Shown: positions 30,264 to 40,602 of the stretch, piece after piece
Position numbering within the stretch: the stretch's first letter is position 1
How the letters are laid out: each line of letters begins with the position of its first letter
NCBI GenBank assembly: GCA_965247055.1
Contig: CBDFGE010000004.1
Span: forward strand, 62,001-126,000
Origin: CBDFGE01 sp965247055
GTDB lineage: Bacteria; Chloroflexota; Dehalococcoidia; Lucifugimonadales; JAGWBF01
Direction of reading: 5' to 3'
DNA: 64,000 bases
Position numbers and translations under genes: made by a program
Notes under the pieces: model-generated
The model's input: the letters and a program-made list of their open reading frames with translations, nothing else
What the model was told of the DNA's origin: nothing
Database searches by the model: none

Positions 30264-31015
30264 GCAAGGACCGGATGTTCCTGCTTTTGCTTGCTGTAAT
30301 CGCCCTAGCGGTATTCTGGGGATCGGGAATGGCCTTGGGTGGTGGTGCCATTATCCAGGTAAATACCCTCGACGACCACTTCGACGGCGCCTGCGACACC
30401 GACTGCTCCATAAGGGACGCGCTGGGCGCGGCCGTGGCCGGGGACACCATCGACATCCCCCCTGGGGTAATCACCCTTCAGCTCGGGGAGATCCAGCTCA
30501 ATAAGAATGTCTCCCTGAGCGGCGCGGGCGTGCGCCAAACGACCATAGAGGCATCCGCCTTGCCCTTCGGGCCCGGTGGGGCGAATGACCGCGTCCTGTC
30601 CATAGCACCTGCAACCAGTGTCGAGATCTATGGCATGACCATCCGGCATGGATACGCAATAGGCAACCACGGCGGCGGCATCTTCAACGACGGCGGCAGC
30701 CTCTTCATAATATTCGACAGCACCATCACCGATAACGTCGCTGAGCTCGGCGGCGGCGGTGTATACAACAACGGCAGCTTGGAGATCTTCGGGAGCACCA
30801 TCAGCCACAACCAGGCCTTCGCCAGCGGCTCGGGCGGCGGAGGCGTCCTCAGCGACTTCGGCTCGGTGGCCATCGTAAACAGCACCATCAGCGACAACGA
30901 GACCAACGGCACCGGCGGAGGCGCCCTGAACCTCGGCACCCTGGATGTCTGTCGCCCTGAACTCGGCCCCGGGAGCGATGGACTGCATACGCTCTCCCGG
31001 CTCCGCCGGCCATAA
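30264..31015 (+). pseudogene. Surface protein, fragment 1: signal peptide and parallel beta-helix
   Basis: The frame continues the IS-interrupted start (28864-28891). It has a hydrophobic signal segment (MFLLLLAVIALAVFWGSGMA), then a repeat-rich beta-helix of the right-handed type (STITDNVAELGGGGVYNNGS, STISHNQAFASGSGGGGVLS, STISDNETNGTGGGALNL). Near 30940 the natural sequence jumps to another frame. Beta-helix proteins of this sort are secreted surface or carbohydrate-active proteins. The original product would exceed 1300 residues. Confidence 0.75.
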
Positions 31016-32639
31016 CCTGATCGGGAATACCACCGGCTGCGGCTACAGTCCCGGCCCGGGTGACTTGACCGTCCCGTCGCCGGGCACCATGGACCCACTC
31101 CTCGGTCCCCTGGAGGACAACGGCGGCCCCACCGATACCCGTCACCTGCTGCCGGGCTGCCCGGCGATTGACATGGGCGACGATAGCATCCTTGCGACGC
31201 CTCCCTTCTTCATCAGCATGGACCAGCGGGGGCTCCCGCGGCCAATGGATGGCGACGGCGACGGGACTCCCGTCGGCGACATCGGCGCCTTCGAGCTACA
31301 GGGCAGTGGCCCTCCGCCGCCTGTAGAAGGCGTCGACTTCTACGCCATGATTGACGGGGCACAGGAGGTGCCTCCGACCCCAGGCGCTACCGCCATGGGG
31401 ATAGGCCTCTTTAACCTTTCCCCAGACCACATGACCCTGGATTACCACATCAACGTGGACACCGTCTCGCTGATCGGTCCCCTTACGGCCGCCCACATCC
31501 ACATGGCCCCCGAGGGCGTGGACGGGGACGTCGTGCACCCCTTGAACTTCGTGGGCGGTACCGCGGTCGGGACGTGGACGCCCTTGGATCAGCCCATGAT
31601 GGACGCGCTGATGGCGGGGGACCTGTACGTCAACGTACACAGTTCCGCCTTTCCCGCCGGTGAGATCCGGGGCCAGATCCTTCCCGCTCCTCCCTACTCC
31701 TTCGGCGCCGTCATAGACGGCTTCCAGGAGGTCCCACCCACACCAGACGCTACCGCCATGGGCACGGCCTACCTTACCCTTAGCCCCGACCACACGGTCC
31801 TGAACTACTACATCACCGTGGACATGCCCCCGTTGCGTGGTGGTTTTACCGCCGCCCACATCCACATGGCCCCACCGGGCCAGAACGGGGACGTCGTGCA
31901 TCCCCTCAGCTTCGTAAGTGAGACCGCGGCCGGGACGTGGGCCCTCGATCTGGCCATGGTGGACGCGCTGATGGCGGGGAACCTCTACGTCAACGTCCAC
32001 AGTGACCAGTTCCCGGGAGGAGAGATCCGGGGGAATATCTCCCACCTTCACCCACCCGGCGGCCAACCTCCGCCTCCCGAGGAGCACCCCTCCTGCGTGA
32101 CTCCGTCCCAGACCGACAATGTCATATACGTGGACGTGAACAACACCTCCGGGATCGAGGACGGCAGCCCTGCGAACCCCTACAAGACCATTCAGGCTGC
32201 CGTCAACGCGGCCGTCGCTGGCGACATCATCATGGTCAAAGGTGGTGTCTACCAGGAGAACGTAGTCATCTCCACCAGCGGCATACACCTGGTGGGCATG
32301 GACCCCGGCGCCGCGGCCGTTATCGACGCGTCACTTGGGAGTCTCGAGCCCAACGGCATCAGAATCGAACAGCATGTCACTGATGTCTCCATCTCTAATT
32401 TCCGCATCGAGGCCGCGCAATTGAGCGGCGCCTCGGGGATCATCATCTACGGGCCCTCCGATCCCAGACACATAGAGATCTGCAACAACGTGCTGTTCTC
32501 CAACGACCGGGGTGTGTCGCCCCAGAACACCTCCCCCGTCGTGGTGAACAACACCTTCGTCCTCAACAATATCGGGATAGGTATCGCCGCCGGCTCCCTG
32601 GCACCTACCGGAACAATATCTTCAAGGATAACCAGATAG
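30945..32639 (+). pseudogene. Surface protein, fragment 2: beta-helix end, two CHRD domains, second beta-helix
   Basis: It begins in the frame left by fragment 1 (AGHNLIGNTTGCGYSPGPGD, DNGGPTDTRHLLPGCPAIDM). Two CHRD domains follow (about residues 130-250 and 255-375), each with EVPPTP, AAHIHMAP and VNVHS...F..GEIRG marks. Then comes a second beta-helix start (VIYVDVNNTSGIEDGSPANP, YKTIQAAVNAAVAGDIIMVK). Near 32600 the frame is lost again. CHRD domains occur in secreted and surface proteins and may bind metal. Confidence 0.75.
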
Positions 32640-33919
32640 GCGTCGACGTGTTCTCCCCGGGGACGCCCGCCGTCGACCACAACCTCTTCCACGGCAACGC
32701 AATTGACCTGGGTGGCGCGGCGGTCTGCATCCCCAACTGCTGGTTCGGCCAGGACCCGCTGATCGTTAACATACCGGGGCACGATTTCCACATCGATCCT
32801 GCCTCCCCGGCCATTGACCAGGGGTCCATGAGCCTGGCTCCCCCCAACGACTTCGACTTCGAGCCCAGGCCTCAGGGCCCCATGGTGGACATCGGGGCCG
32901 ACGAGGTCTCGGCCGGACCGCCGCCCGGCGACCGCGTGTACACCATCGAGCAGGGCGGTGTGGTCATCCCGGTAAGCCCTCTGGTGGGCACGCAAAACGT
33001 CGTCGACTACTACTCCTACGGACCTCCTGGCGACCCCGCCAGCGCCAACACTGTCCCACCGATAGAGGCATCCCAGACTAGCAGGCTCTTCCTGTACCGC
33101 GATCCTGCAGGAGAGCTAAGCCTGGTGATGATTCACGACGAGCCGGACGACCTCATTGGCGGGCAGGTGACGTTCAACTTCGCAGGCGTCCCGGCCGGTA
33201 CCGATTTCGTGGTACGGGACGATGCCAGCTTGCTGGAGGCAACGCTGCCGAGCAGCCAATGGGGCTGGGGCGCGTGCTGCACCGACGGTGGCGCGCTGAG
33301 CGGGACCCTGAACGGGCCCTTCGAGATAACCATTGATCCCCAGTTCATCGGCGGCATCGACCGGTGGGAGTGGTTGGACGGGCCTCTAGCCAGTCCGACA
33401 GTCAGGACGCTGGACATGACCCAGCCCATCACCATCCGCTGCCGGCCGGCCGGACCTCCGCCACCTGTAGAAGGAACGGTGAACGTGCGCCTGGTGAACG
33501 CCGACGACCCCACCCAGGACCTGTCGGTGGACCCGCTGGTCCCCCAAGAAGTGGGCGACACGGCCAGGATAGACCTGGTGGTGGACTTGGGCCAGGGGCC
33601 CGGGCCCCACGATAACATATATGCCGCGCAGTTCAGCCTCGATGCGCACGACCTCCAAGGCGTGGTGGGCAGGGTGGACCCGTGGCCGGGCGTTCCTGGG
33701 ACACAGTTCCAGCTCAAGGGGCCCGGGCTTGCCCTCGACCCCCTTGAGGAGTTGATGCTCGGCACCATCGGGTTCCCCGAGGATGGGGCGCTGCTCAGGG
33801 ATTGCAACGGAGACACCACCCCCGAGCCGGGAGACGATTCCAAGTACGAGTTCATCAAGGGCGTCACCGATGGCTCGGGCGTGGAGCTACAAAACCTCGA
33901 CCAGCACCAACGGACGTGA
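32610..33919 (+). pseudogene. Surface protein, fragment 3: beta-helix end and cohesin-like domain
   Basis: The frame resumes as TYRNNIFKDNQIGVDVFSPG and continues with HDFHIDPASPAIDQGSMSLA and a proline linker. The part from about 33475 (GTVNVRLVNADDPTQDLSVD, then GDTARIDLVVDLGQG and YAAQFSLDAHDLQGVVGRVD) resembles a cohesin-type beta-sandwich. A third frame break lies near 33895. The first ATG in this frame is 32648. Confidence 0.65.
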
Positions 33920-34479
33920 ACAAGCCGGGTGCGACCAGCGTGGACGTGGCCATCGACTATAACATAGGCACCATCCCCAACGAGTTCGTTACGGTGCTGA
34001 TGATCGACCACGGCACCCTCCCGGCCTTCGAGGTGACCAACATCGGCCCCAGCCCCACCGGGTCTCACACCGTGACCATAGCTCTGGACGCCGCGGGCAA
34101 GGCCACCAGGTTCGTATCCTTCGTGGCCACCCGGTCCCAGGTCCAGACGATGGCCTTTCCCAAGGACTTCAATATCGTGGCCCTGACGGTGCTGCCGGAG
34201 TCCACCGTTATAGGAGATGTGTTCAAGTTCGCTGGTCCGGACAGGCTCTCTCTCCGCAACGATGCCAACGCCCAGGTCTTCTTTGTCAACGCCTGGGACC
34301 CCAAGGCGGGCCTGCCGATCGACCAGCGTGCGGGGACGCCGGTTACGCTGTTCACCACGGACCACCTGATCCCAGGACAGGGCTACATGGTGCTTGTGGT
34401 AACTCTCGCCGGGCTTCCGCGGGACCATATGCTCATAATCCCGGGTGCTCCACCCTTTGCAACGGGCAGGGGGTCGTAG
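33900..34479 (+). pseudogene. Surface protein, fragment 4: C-terminal beta domain
   Basis: This open frame continues the broken surface-protein gene (GATSVDVAIDYNIGTIPNEF, then NIVALTVLPESTVIGDVFKF and GYMVLVVTLAGLPRDHMLII) and ends at TAG 34477-34479. The domain is beta-rich with no sorting signal recognised. Together with fragments 1-3 it shows one ancestral gene with one IS and three frame breaks. Confidence 0.6.
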
Positions 34480-34512
34480 TATAATCACTGTTCATGATAA
34501 AGGAATGGTGAC

Positions 34513-37365
34513 ATGAGAGGTCGTTTCTACTTCGCAGCGGCAGCGCTGCTTGTAGGTATCCTGGCGTCGTTAGCGCGGGTGGGGCTGGTTGTGGCGAGGG
34601 GGTCGGACGCCCCCGCGCCGGGCGTGGCCGCGTCCTTCGGGGCCACCGAGGACTGGAGCGTGCTGCTGAGCCTTCGGGCCACGGACGGCGTGCCCGTCGG
34701 GGGGGAGCCCACAGTCACCTTTGGCGTCAGGCCCGGCTGCACCGACCTCTTTGAGTTCGGGTGTGACGTTCCACGCAATACCCTCCTATCGGCCCAGCTT
34801 GAAGCCTTCTTCGACAATCCGGGAGGACCCAGCGGAGGGCTAACGCCCGCGCCGTTTGACGATAAGCTGCTGGGCGTGAGCCACATCCCCCCAGGGGACG
34901 GGACGGCAACCAGCAAGAGCTGGCCCCTCCTGGTGCGTTTGGGAGTAGCTCAGGGCCAGGCGGTTGCAGCCGGCAACTACAATATCATACTTACCTGGAC
35001 AAAGACAGCTATCGACGCTATACCCAACACACCGGAGCCCCGGAAGGTCGAACTGCTGGACTCGGGCATCCCCGTGATCAACTTCCGAACGGGAGCGGAC
35101 CTGGGCGGTGGGTGGACCTGCACCGACGGCGGGACGACCGTCACCTGCGAGAGGGGCGTCACGGTCAGCGCGGGCGACGCGGCCACCGGTGTGACGCTAC
35201 CCTTCACGATCCAGGTGGCCGAGGTGGCCCCCAGCGCCAATCCCGTGGTTAGCGCCGGGACCAACCAGACCATTGCCGAGGGCGGCACAGTCAGCCTGGC
35301 TCCCGCGACCTTCACCGACGAGGAGGCCAACGAGACCCACACCGCCACCATTAACTGGGGAGACGGCAGCTCGGACCCTGGTGTCGTCACCGAGGCCGGC
35401 GGAGTAGGCACCGTGGCCGGCTCCCACACTTACACCGACGATGACATTCTCACCGGCAGTCCATACACCGTTACGGTCCTGGTGGTGGACAGCAATAACG
35501 GCATCGGGAGCGATACCTTCCAGGTGACAGTGAACAACGTGGCTCCGGTGGTGGAGGCCGGGGCCAACCAGCAGATTGCCGAGGGCGGCAGCGTCATCCT
35601 GGACCCCGCTACCTTCACCGACGCTGGAGTGGTGGACACCCACACTGCCACCATTAACTGGGGCGACGCCACGCCCCCAGAGTCGGGCGTCGTCACCGCC
35701 GGCACCGTGGGCGGCTCCCACACCTACAACGACGACACCGGTAGCCCCTTCACCGTGACCGTTACGGTCACCGACGACGACCACGCCACGGCTGGGAACG
35801 GCCAGGGCAGTGACACCTTCATAGTTACAGTGACCAACGAGAACCCGGTGGTGGACGCCGGGTTACCCCAGACGTTGAATGAGGGACAGTCCGTGTTCCT
35901 GTCGGGCAGCTTTACAGACGCCAGCCCAGACGATACCCACACCGCTACCATCGACTGGGACGACGGCACGCCTCCAACGCCCGGCACCATATCCGGATCG
36001 AGCGTCTTCGCGTCCCACGAGTACGCCGACAACCGCCCTGCCAACGCTGCCTACACCGTCACCGTCACGGTAACCGACGACGACGACGGCTCGGGCTCAG
36101 ACACAGTGGGGGTAACCATACTGAACGTGGCGCCGGTGGTAGAGGCCGGGAACAACCAGACCATCCAGCAAGCAGATCCGGCTGTACTCGAGGCTACCTT
36201 CACCGACGCCGGTACGCTGGACACCCACACCGCCACCATCGACTGGGGCGACGAGATACCCCCAGCACCAGAGTTCGGCACAGTCCAAGAGGTCCCCGGC
36301 TCCGGCACCGTCTCGGGCTCCCATACCTACGCAGCGGACGGGGTCTACCTGGTGACTGTGGTGGTCACGGACAAGGACGGTGCCTTCGGCCAGGATACCC
36401 TCACGGTGGTGGTGGGCGCGGCGGTGGACCTGGTCCTTGTCCCGCCGGCGCAGGACCTGGGGATCGGCATGCTCGACCTGTTGCCGACGGGCAATCTAAC
36501 CATCCAGGCCCAGGCGAACGGCACCCCCGTGAACAGCATTCACGTCGAAGTCATCGTTGAACCCGGGCTACGGGTCGACAGCGTCCTGGCCAATCCGTCG
36601 GGGGTCGCCTGTGGTACTCCCGTAATTGAGGCTGGTGGTACCCGGATAACCTGTGACGCCACGGCCATACCGCAGACGGGCACCTTCGTCATCGCCACGG
36701 TCCCCGTCACCGCGCTAGCCATAGGCCCGGCGATCGTGCGGTTCGACGCGGGCCAGACGACGGCCATCCCCGCCGTTCTCCGGGACCTGCTTCCTGATCC
36801 AAACCTGGTGGTGAAAGTGCAGGGGCTGGTAGACGTAAGTTTCACCGGAAGCCTGCAGGCGGTCCCGGCCCAGGGCGACAACGCCACCCTTGACCTGAAC
36901 ATGTACGCTCCAGGAGCGTTCGACCCGGCGTCCCCAGAACCCTGGAGTATCTTGGCCGACACGCCCGTCCGGTCCGACGATCAACAGGGGACATCGGCCA
37001 AGGACTTCACGTTAACCCTGCTGAATGTACGGACCGGGATCTATGACATCACCCTGCTCGCCCAGCGCGACGGCGGCCTCAAGAACACCCTGGCGAACGT
37101 GCGGGATAACGTGGTCGGCATGGGCACGTTGCTGGAGGGGAACGTCGTGGACGACACGCGGCTCGACCTCCTGGGTATCCCGGTGGAGCCCTCGCCCATC
37201 ATAAACGCTCTGGACGCAAGCAGGGTGGTGGCCTTCCTGGGTACCGGTAGGGGCACCATTATCGCCCAACTCGACTTCGACCGGGACGGCGACGTGGATG
37301 CCGATGACTTCGCCATCCTGAAGGCGAACTACCTCAAATTCTCACCGGTCGAGGTGACGCCCTAA
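34513..37365 (+). CDS. Secreted PKD-repeat protein with dockerin-like C-terminus
   Basis: The 950-residue protein has an N-terminal signal segment (FYFAAAALLVGILASLARVG), a beta-rich part to residue 240, and four PKD domains (residues 245-640), each with a pattern such as THTATINWGDGS followed by GSHTY. A C-terminal beta part is followed by a dockerin-like region with an EF-hand loop (FDRDGDVDADDFAILKANYL) and a preceding INALDASRVVAFLG. Such proteins are extracellular. It directly follows the broken gene that has a cohesin-like domain, so the two may once have worked as a pair. Confidence 0.8.
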   Translation: MRGRFYFAAAALLVGILASLARVGLVVARGSDAPAPGVAASFGATEDWSVLLSLRATDGVPVGGEPTVTFGVRPGCTDLFEFGCDVPRNTLLSAQLEAFFDNPGGPSGGLTPAPFDDKLLGVSHIPPGDGTATSKSWPLLVRLGVAQGQAVAAGNYNIILTWTKTAIDAIPNTPEPRKVELLDSGIPVINFRTGADLGGGWTCTDGGTTVTCERGVTVSAGDAATGVTLPFTIQVAEVAPSANPVVSAGTNQTIAEGGTVSLAPATFTDEEANETHTATINWGDGSSDPGVVTEAGGVGTVAGSHTYTDDDILTGSPYTVTVLVVDSNNGIGSDTFQVTVNNVAPVVEAGANQQIAEGGSVILDPATFTDAGVVDTHTATINWGDATPPESGVVTAGTVGGSHTYNDDTGSPFTVTVTVTDDDHATAGNGQGSDTFIVTVTNENPVVDAGLPQTLNEGQSVFLSGSFTDASPDDTHTATIDWDDGTPPTPGTISGSSVFASHEYADNRPANAAYTVTVTVTDDDDGSGSDTVGVTILNVAPVVEAGNNQTIQQADPAVLEATFTDAGTLDTHTATIDWGDEIPPAPEFGTVQEVPGSGTVSGSHTYAADGVYLVTVVVTDKDGAFGQDTLTVVVGAAVDLVLVPPAQDLGIGMLDLLPTGNLTIQAQANGTPVNSIHVEVIVEPGLRVDSVLANPSGVACGTPVIEAGGTRITCDATAIPQTGTFVIATVPVTALAIGPAIVRFDAGQTTAIPAVLRDLLPDPNLVVKVQGLVDVSFTGSLQAVPAQGDNATLDLNMYAPGAFDPASPEPWSILADTPVRSDDQQGTSAKDFTLTLLNVRTGIYDITLLAQRDGGLKNTLANVRDNVVGMGTLLEGNVVDDTRLDLLGIPVEPSPIINALDASRVVAFLGTGRGTIIAQLDFDRDGDVDADDFAILKANYLKFSPVEVTP

Positions 37366-37434
37366 GGGGTAGGCCCGCGGGGAATTATTGGCTGAACGCC
37401 CAAAAGACATCGGATAGTAGTAGCCAATCAGCAG

Positions 37435-37556
37435 CCCCTTGGTGATATGAGCAGGGCGGACCCACCCGTTCTCTTCCCGAACACGGAAGTGAAACGCCCT
37501 AGCGCTGACGATACTGCTTCGGCAACGGAGTGGGAAAATAGGTCATCGCCGGGGGG
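37435..37556 (+). rRNA. 5S ribosomal RNA
   Basis: The sequence contains the conserved 5S core ACCCGTTC, CCGAACACGGAAGTGAAAC, the loop E region (GACGATACTGCTTCGGC), TGGGA and ATAGGTC. The terminal helix pairs CCCC (37435-37438) with the GGGGGG near 37551-37556. No 16S or 23S is nearby in this window, so this is an unlinked 5S gene. Ends are accurate to a few bases. A T-rich CTTCTTATTT follows. Confidence 0.9.
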
Positions 37557-37714
37557 CTTCTTATTTGGCCGCTGGGCCGATACGGCACGGCTAAGCTGAG
37601 TCGAAATAATGTCAACCTAATGGTTCGTTGATTTTGTCACCAGGGGCTTCCTCCAGGGATGGGTCGGGGTCTGTGGTGCCCAGGCTGAGGGAATGACCCG
37701 TGGCAGGAGGAGAG

Positions 37715-38557
37715 ATGGCAACCGAGAGAGGAGGGGGATACGCTTCCCCGGAGTTCCTGGTGGACACGTGTTGGCTGGAAGAGCATCTGAACGACGGTAA
37801 CGTCTGCATAGTGGACACCGACGTGGCGGCGGCGTACCAACGGGGTCACATCCCCGGAGCCGTGATGGTCCCGGACAATTACCAGAAGGACCCTGCCACG
37901 GACAGGGTACATATCCTGCCGCCCGACAAGTTCGCCAAGATGATGGAACCCCTGGGCATAGGCGACGACACGCTGGTGGTCGCCTACGACAACTCCAGGT
38001 CCCTCTATGCCGGCCGGCTGTGGTGGGCGCTCCACTATCACGGCCACCGGGAGGTCAAGGTACTCAATGGGGGCTGGAGGAAGTGGGTCAGCGAAGGAAG
38101 GGCCATCAGCATCGACCCAAGCCATATCCGGGAGGGGGCGTGGTTCACGCCACGGATGGACCCCTCGCTGGTGGTCTCCACGGAAGAGCTGGTCCGCCAG
38201 CACGCCGATCCCAGCGTCGTGGTGTGGGACGTGCGCAGCCTGGGGGAGTATACGGGAGAGACGGCGCGCCATAACCGGCGGCCCGGCCACATCCCCGGCG
38301 CCATGCACCTGGAGTGGCTGGAGATGATGGACGAGGAGACCCACGCCTTCAAGCCGGCCGAGGAGATGAGGCGCATACTCGGGGCCAGGGGCATTACCCC
38401 AGACAAGGCCGTCGTGGCCCATTGACAGGCGGGAATCCGTGCGGCGCACGGCACCCTGGTCCTGAAGCTCCTGGGCTACGAAAGGGCGGCCAACTACGAC
38501 GCGTCGTGGAGCGACTGGGGAGGCAGGGACGATACGCCGATAGAGCAGGGGAGCTGA
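37715..38557 (+). CDS. Two-domain rhodanese (sulfurtransferase) with in-frame UGA at the catalytic Cys
   Basis: ATG 37715 follows GGAGGAGAG. The N-terminal rhodanese domain (CIVDTDVAAAYQRGHIPGAV) is of the non-catalytic type (YDNSRSLYAGRLWW). The C-terminal domain runs VVWDVRSLGEYTGETARHNR, RPGHIPGAMHLEW and KAVVAH; then UGA at 38423-38425; then QAGIRAAHGTLVLKLLGYER and ANYDASWSDWGGRDDTPIE to TGA 38555-38557. In relatives the codon after VVAH (or VVAY) is the catalytic Cys of C-x-x-G-x-R. Translation past the UGA in the same frame gives a complete 280-residue protein. A perfect hairpin CCGTGC-GGC-GCACGG lies at 38437-38451, loop 17 bases after the UGA. This could be a selenocysteine protein; a nonsense mutation is the alternative. 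Confidence 0.7.
38437..38451 (+). promoter_or_regulatory. Candidate bacterial SECIS hairpin
   Basis: CCGTGC, loop GGC, GCACGG follows UGA 38423-38425. A short stem, a small apical loop starting with G, and a loop 16-37 bases from the UGA agree with the known bacterial SECIS rules. GC-rich hairpins are common in this genome, so this is supporting evidence only. Confidence 0.4.
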
Positions 38558-38622
38558 CGCTTCGTTGTTACTGAGCGGGGCGCGGATATATCGAATCTCA
38601 TCTCTCTGAAAGGGTGACGAAC

Positions 38623-39048
38623 ATGTACAAAGTGGCCGTGCTGGGTCTGGAGCAGTGCAGGAACGCCATCCAGGCCATGACTGCGGAGTTCATGACCGAT
38701 CCGAGCCGGGCCCCTATCGCCATGGCCATAGTAGACGAGTTAGGGGACCTCATTACCTATGGCCGCACGGATCGGTGCCGGCCCAGCGCCGCCCGCAACG
38801 CAATCAAGAAAGCCTACACCGCAGCCTTGCGGGGCGTGGATTCGGGCGTGTATGCGGAGCTGGTCCGGAAGATGGGAAGAAACTCCGCGGACCTGGGCGA
38901 CCCCATGCTGTTCCCCTTCGGGGGAGGCGTAGTCGTCGTTAATCCCGCTGATCGCAGCGTTCTGGGAGGGATCGGTGTCGCCGGCCTCCCGACCAGCGAG
39001 GAGGACGAGGCCCTGGCCCGACTCGGGCTCAGGGCCCTGGGCCTCTAG
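38623..39048 (+). CDS. GlcG/HbpS-like heme-binding-type protein
   Basis: This 141-residue protein (from ATG 38623, after AAAGGGTGA) has the plan of the GlcG/HbpS family: an N-terminal helix (LEQCRNAIQAMTAEFMTD), IAMAIVDELGDLITYGRTDR, RNAIKKAYTAALRG, and a Gly-rich C-terminal part (LFPFGGGVVVVNPADRSVLG, GIGVAGLPTSEEDEALARLG). Members bind heme or small molecules; the role here is not known. It lies between the rhodanese and ubiD. Confidence 0.75.
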   Translation: MYKVAVLGLEQCRNAIQAMTAEFMTDPSRAPIAMAIVDELGDLITYGRTDRCRPSAARNAIKKAYTAALRGVDSGVYAELVRKMGRNSADLGDPMLFPFGGGVVVVNPADRSVLGGIGVAGLPTSEEDEALARLGLRALGL

Positions 39049-39147
39049 GGCGCACATGCCGACAGCCCTGATCCAGCCCCGTGACCACTTCGCCTTTCCC
39101 ATCATGGCGCCCGAACCCCTGGGCATGAGTCCACCCGAGGATACGGA

Positions 39148-40602
39148 ATGAAGTACAGGGACCTGCGCGACTTCATCGGCTTCCTGGAAGGCAAGGGGGA
39201 GCTCAAGAGAATAAAGACGCCCGTTAGCTGCGAGCTGGAGATATCCGAGGTCTGCGACCGGGTGGTGAAGCGTGGCGGTCCCGCCCTCCTCTTCGAGAAG
39301 GTGGAGGGGTACGACATACCCGTCCTGATAAATATGTTCGGCACCGAGAGGCGGATGGCCTGGGCGCTGGGGGCGGAAGGGCTGAACGACCTGAGGGACC
39401 GGGTGCAGGAGCTCCTGGGCCTCGTGCAGCAGCCACCCCATGGCATCATGGAGAAACTGCGGACCCTCGACCAGCTGCGCAGGATGGCCTCCTTCCAGCC
39501 CAAGACTGTCAAGAACGCCCCATGCCAGGAGGTGGTCTACCAGGGAGAGGACGTTGACCTGAACCGGTACCCCATCCTCAAGTGCTGGCCCCTGGACGCG
39601 GGCCGGTACATCACCCTGCCCCTGGTGATCACCCGCGACCCCCAGACGGGGACGCGCAACGTGGGGATGTACCGGATACAGGTCTACGACGCCCGCACCG
39701 CAGCCATGCACTGGCAGACCCACAAGGTAGGGGCCCACCACTACCGCGCCGGCGGCGAGGAGATGCGGGAGCGCCTCGATGTGGCGGTGGCCCTGGGCGG
39801 CGACCCGGCCACCATCTGGACGGGCTCGGCGCCTCTGCCCCCGGGCATGGACGAGCTGATGGTGGCGGGCTTCATCCGCCAGGAGGCCGTGGAGGTGGTC
39901 CAGGCCAAAACCGTCGACCTGGAAGTGCCCGCCCACGCCGAGATTGTCATCGAGGGGTACGTTGTCCCCGGAGAGGAGGCCCTGGAGGGACCCTTCGGCG
40001 ACCACACCGGCTATTACTCCATGGCGGACACGTACCCGGTGTTCCACGTCACCTGCATCACTCAGCGCAGGGACCCCATCTATCCCACCATAATTGTAGG
40101 GCGGCCCCCGATGGAGGACTACTACATGGGCAAGGTCACGGAGAGGCTGTTCCTGCCCATTATCCAGACGATGCTCCCAGAGGTGGTGGACATGAACATG
40201 CCCGCCGAGGGTGTGTTCCACAACCTGGTGATAGTCTCCATCAAGAAGGAGTACCCGGGGCAGGCCCGGAAGGTGATGTACGGCCTATGGGGCATGGGCC
40301 TCATGTCCCTGGCGAAGAGCATCATCGTGGTGGACCACTTCGTCAACGTGCACGACCTCTCGGAGGTGACCTGGAGGGGCACCAACAACATCGACCCCGC
40401 CCAGGACGTGGTCCTGGCCACCGGTCCCCTGGACGACCTGGACCACGCCTCGCCCACCCCGAAGTTCGGCAGCAAGATGGGCATAGACGCCACCGCCAAG
40501 GGCCCCATGGACGGGCGGCAGCGGGACTGGCCCCCGGACATCGCGATGAGCCCGGAGATCGTGGCCCTGGTGGACCGCAGGTGGGGTGAGTATGGGTTGT
40601 AA
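39148..40602 (+). CDS. ubiD: UbiD-family prenylated-FMN decarboxylase
   Basis: This 484-residue protein is a full-length UbiD (YRDLRDFIGFLEGKGELKRI, then YITLPLVITRDPQTGTRNVG, MYRIQVYDARTAAMHWQ, EGPFGDHTGYYSMADTYPVF and EYPGQARKVMYGLWGMGLMS). It removes a carboxylate from an aromatic ring using prenylated FMN made by UbiX, encoded downstream. With UbiA, UbiX and UbiE in the same run, the role is in late menaquinone synthesis. Broader UbiD relatives can act on other aromatic acids, but the context argues for quinones. Confidence 0.9.
   Translation: MKYRDLRDFIGFLEGKGELKRIKTPVSCELEISEVCDRVVKRGGPALLFEKVEGYDIPVLINMFGTERRMAWALGAEGLNDLRDRVQELLGLVQQPPHGIMEKLRTLDQLRRMASFQPKTVKNAPCQEVVYQGEDVDLNRYPILKCWPLDAGRYITLPLVITRDPQTGTRNVGMYRIQVYDARTAAMHWQTHKVGAHHYRAGGEEMRERLDVAVALGGDPATIWTGSAPLPPGMDELMVAGFIRQEAVEVVQAKTVDLEVPAHAEIVIEGYVVPGEEALEGPFGDHTGYYSMADTYPVFHVTCITQRRDPIYPTIIVGRPPMEDYYMGKVTERLFLPIIQTMLPEVVDMNMPAEGVFHNLVIVSIKKEYPGQARKVMYGLWGMGLMSLAKSIIVVDHFVNVHDLSEVTWRGTNNIDPAQDVVLATGPLDDLDHASPTPKFGSKMGIDATAKGPMDGRQRDWPPDIAMSPEIVALVDRRWGEYGL

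Noticed and set aside
38740..40221. 493-codon - strand ORF opposite GlcG-like and ubiD genes
   Set aside because: It is the antisense of UbiD; its composition shows no family features.
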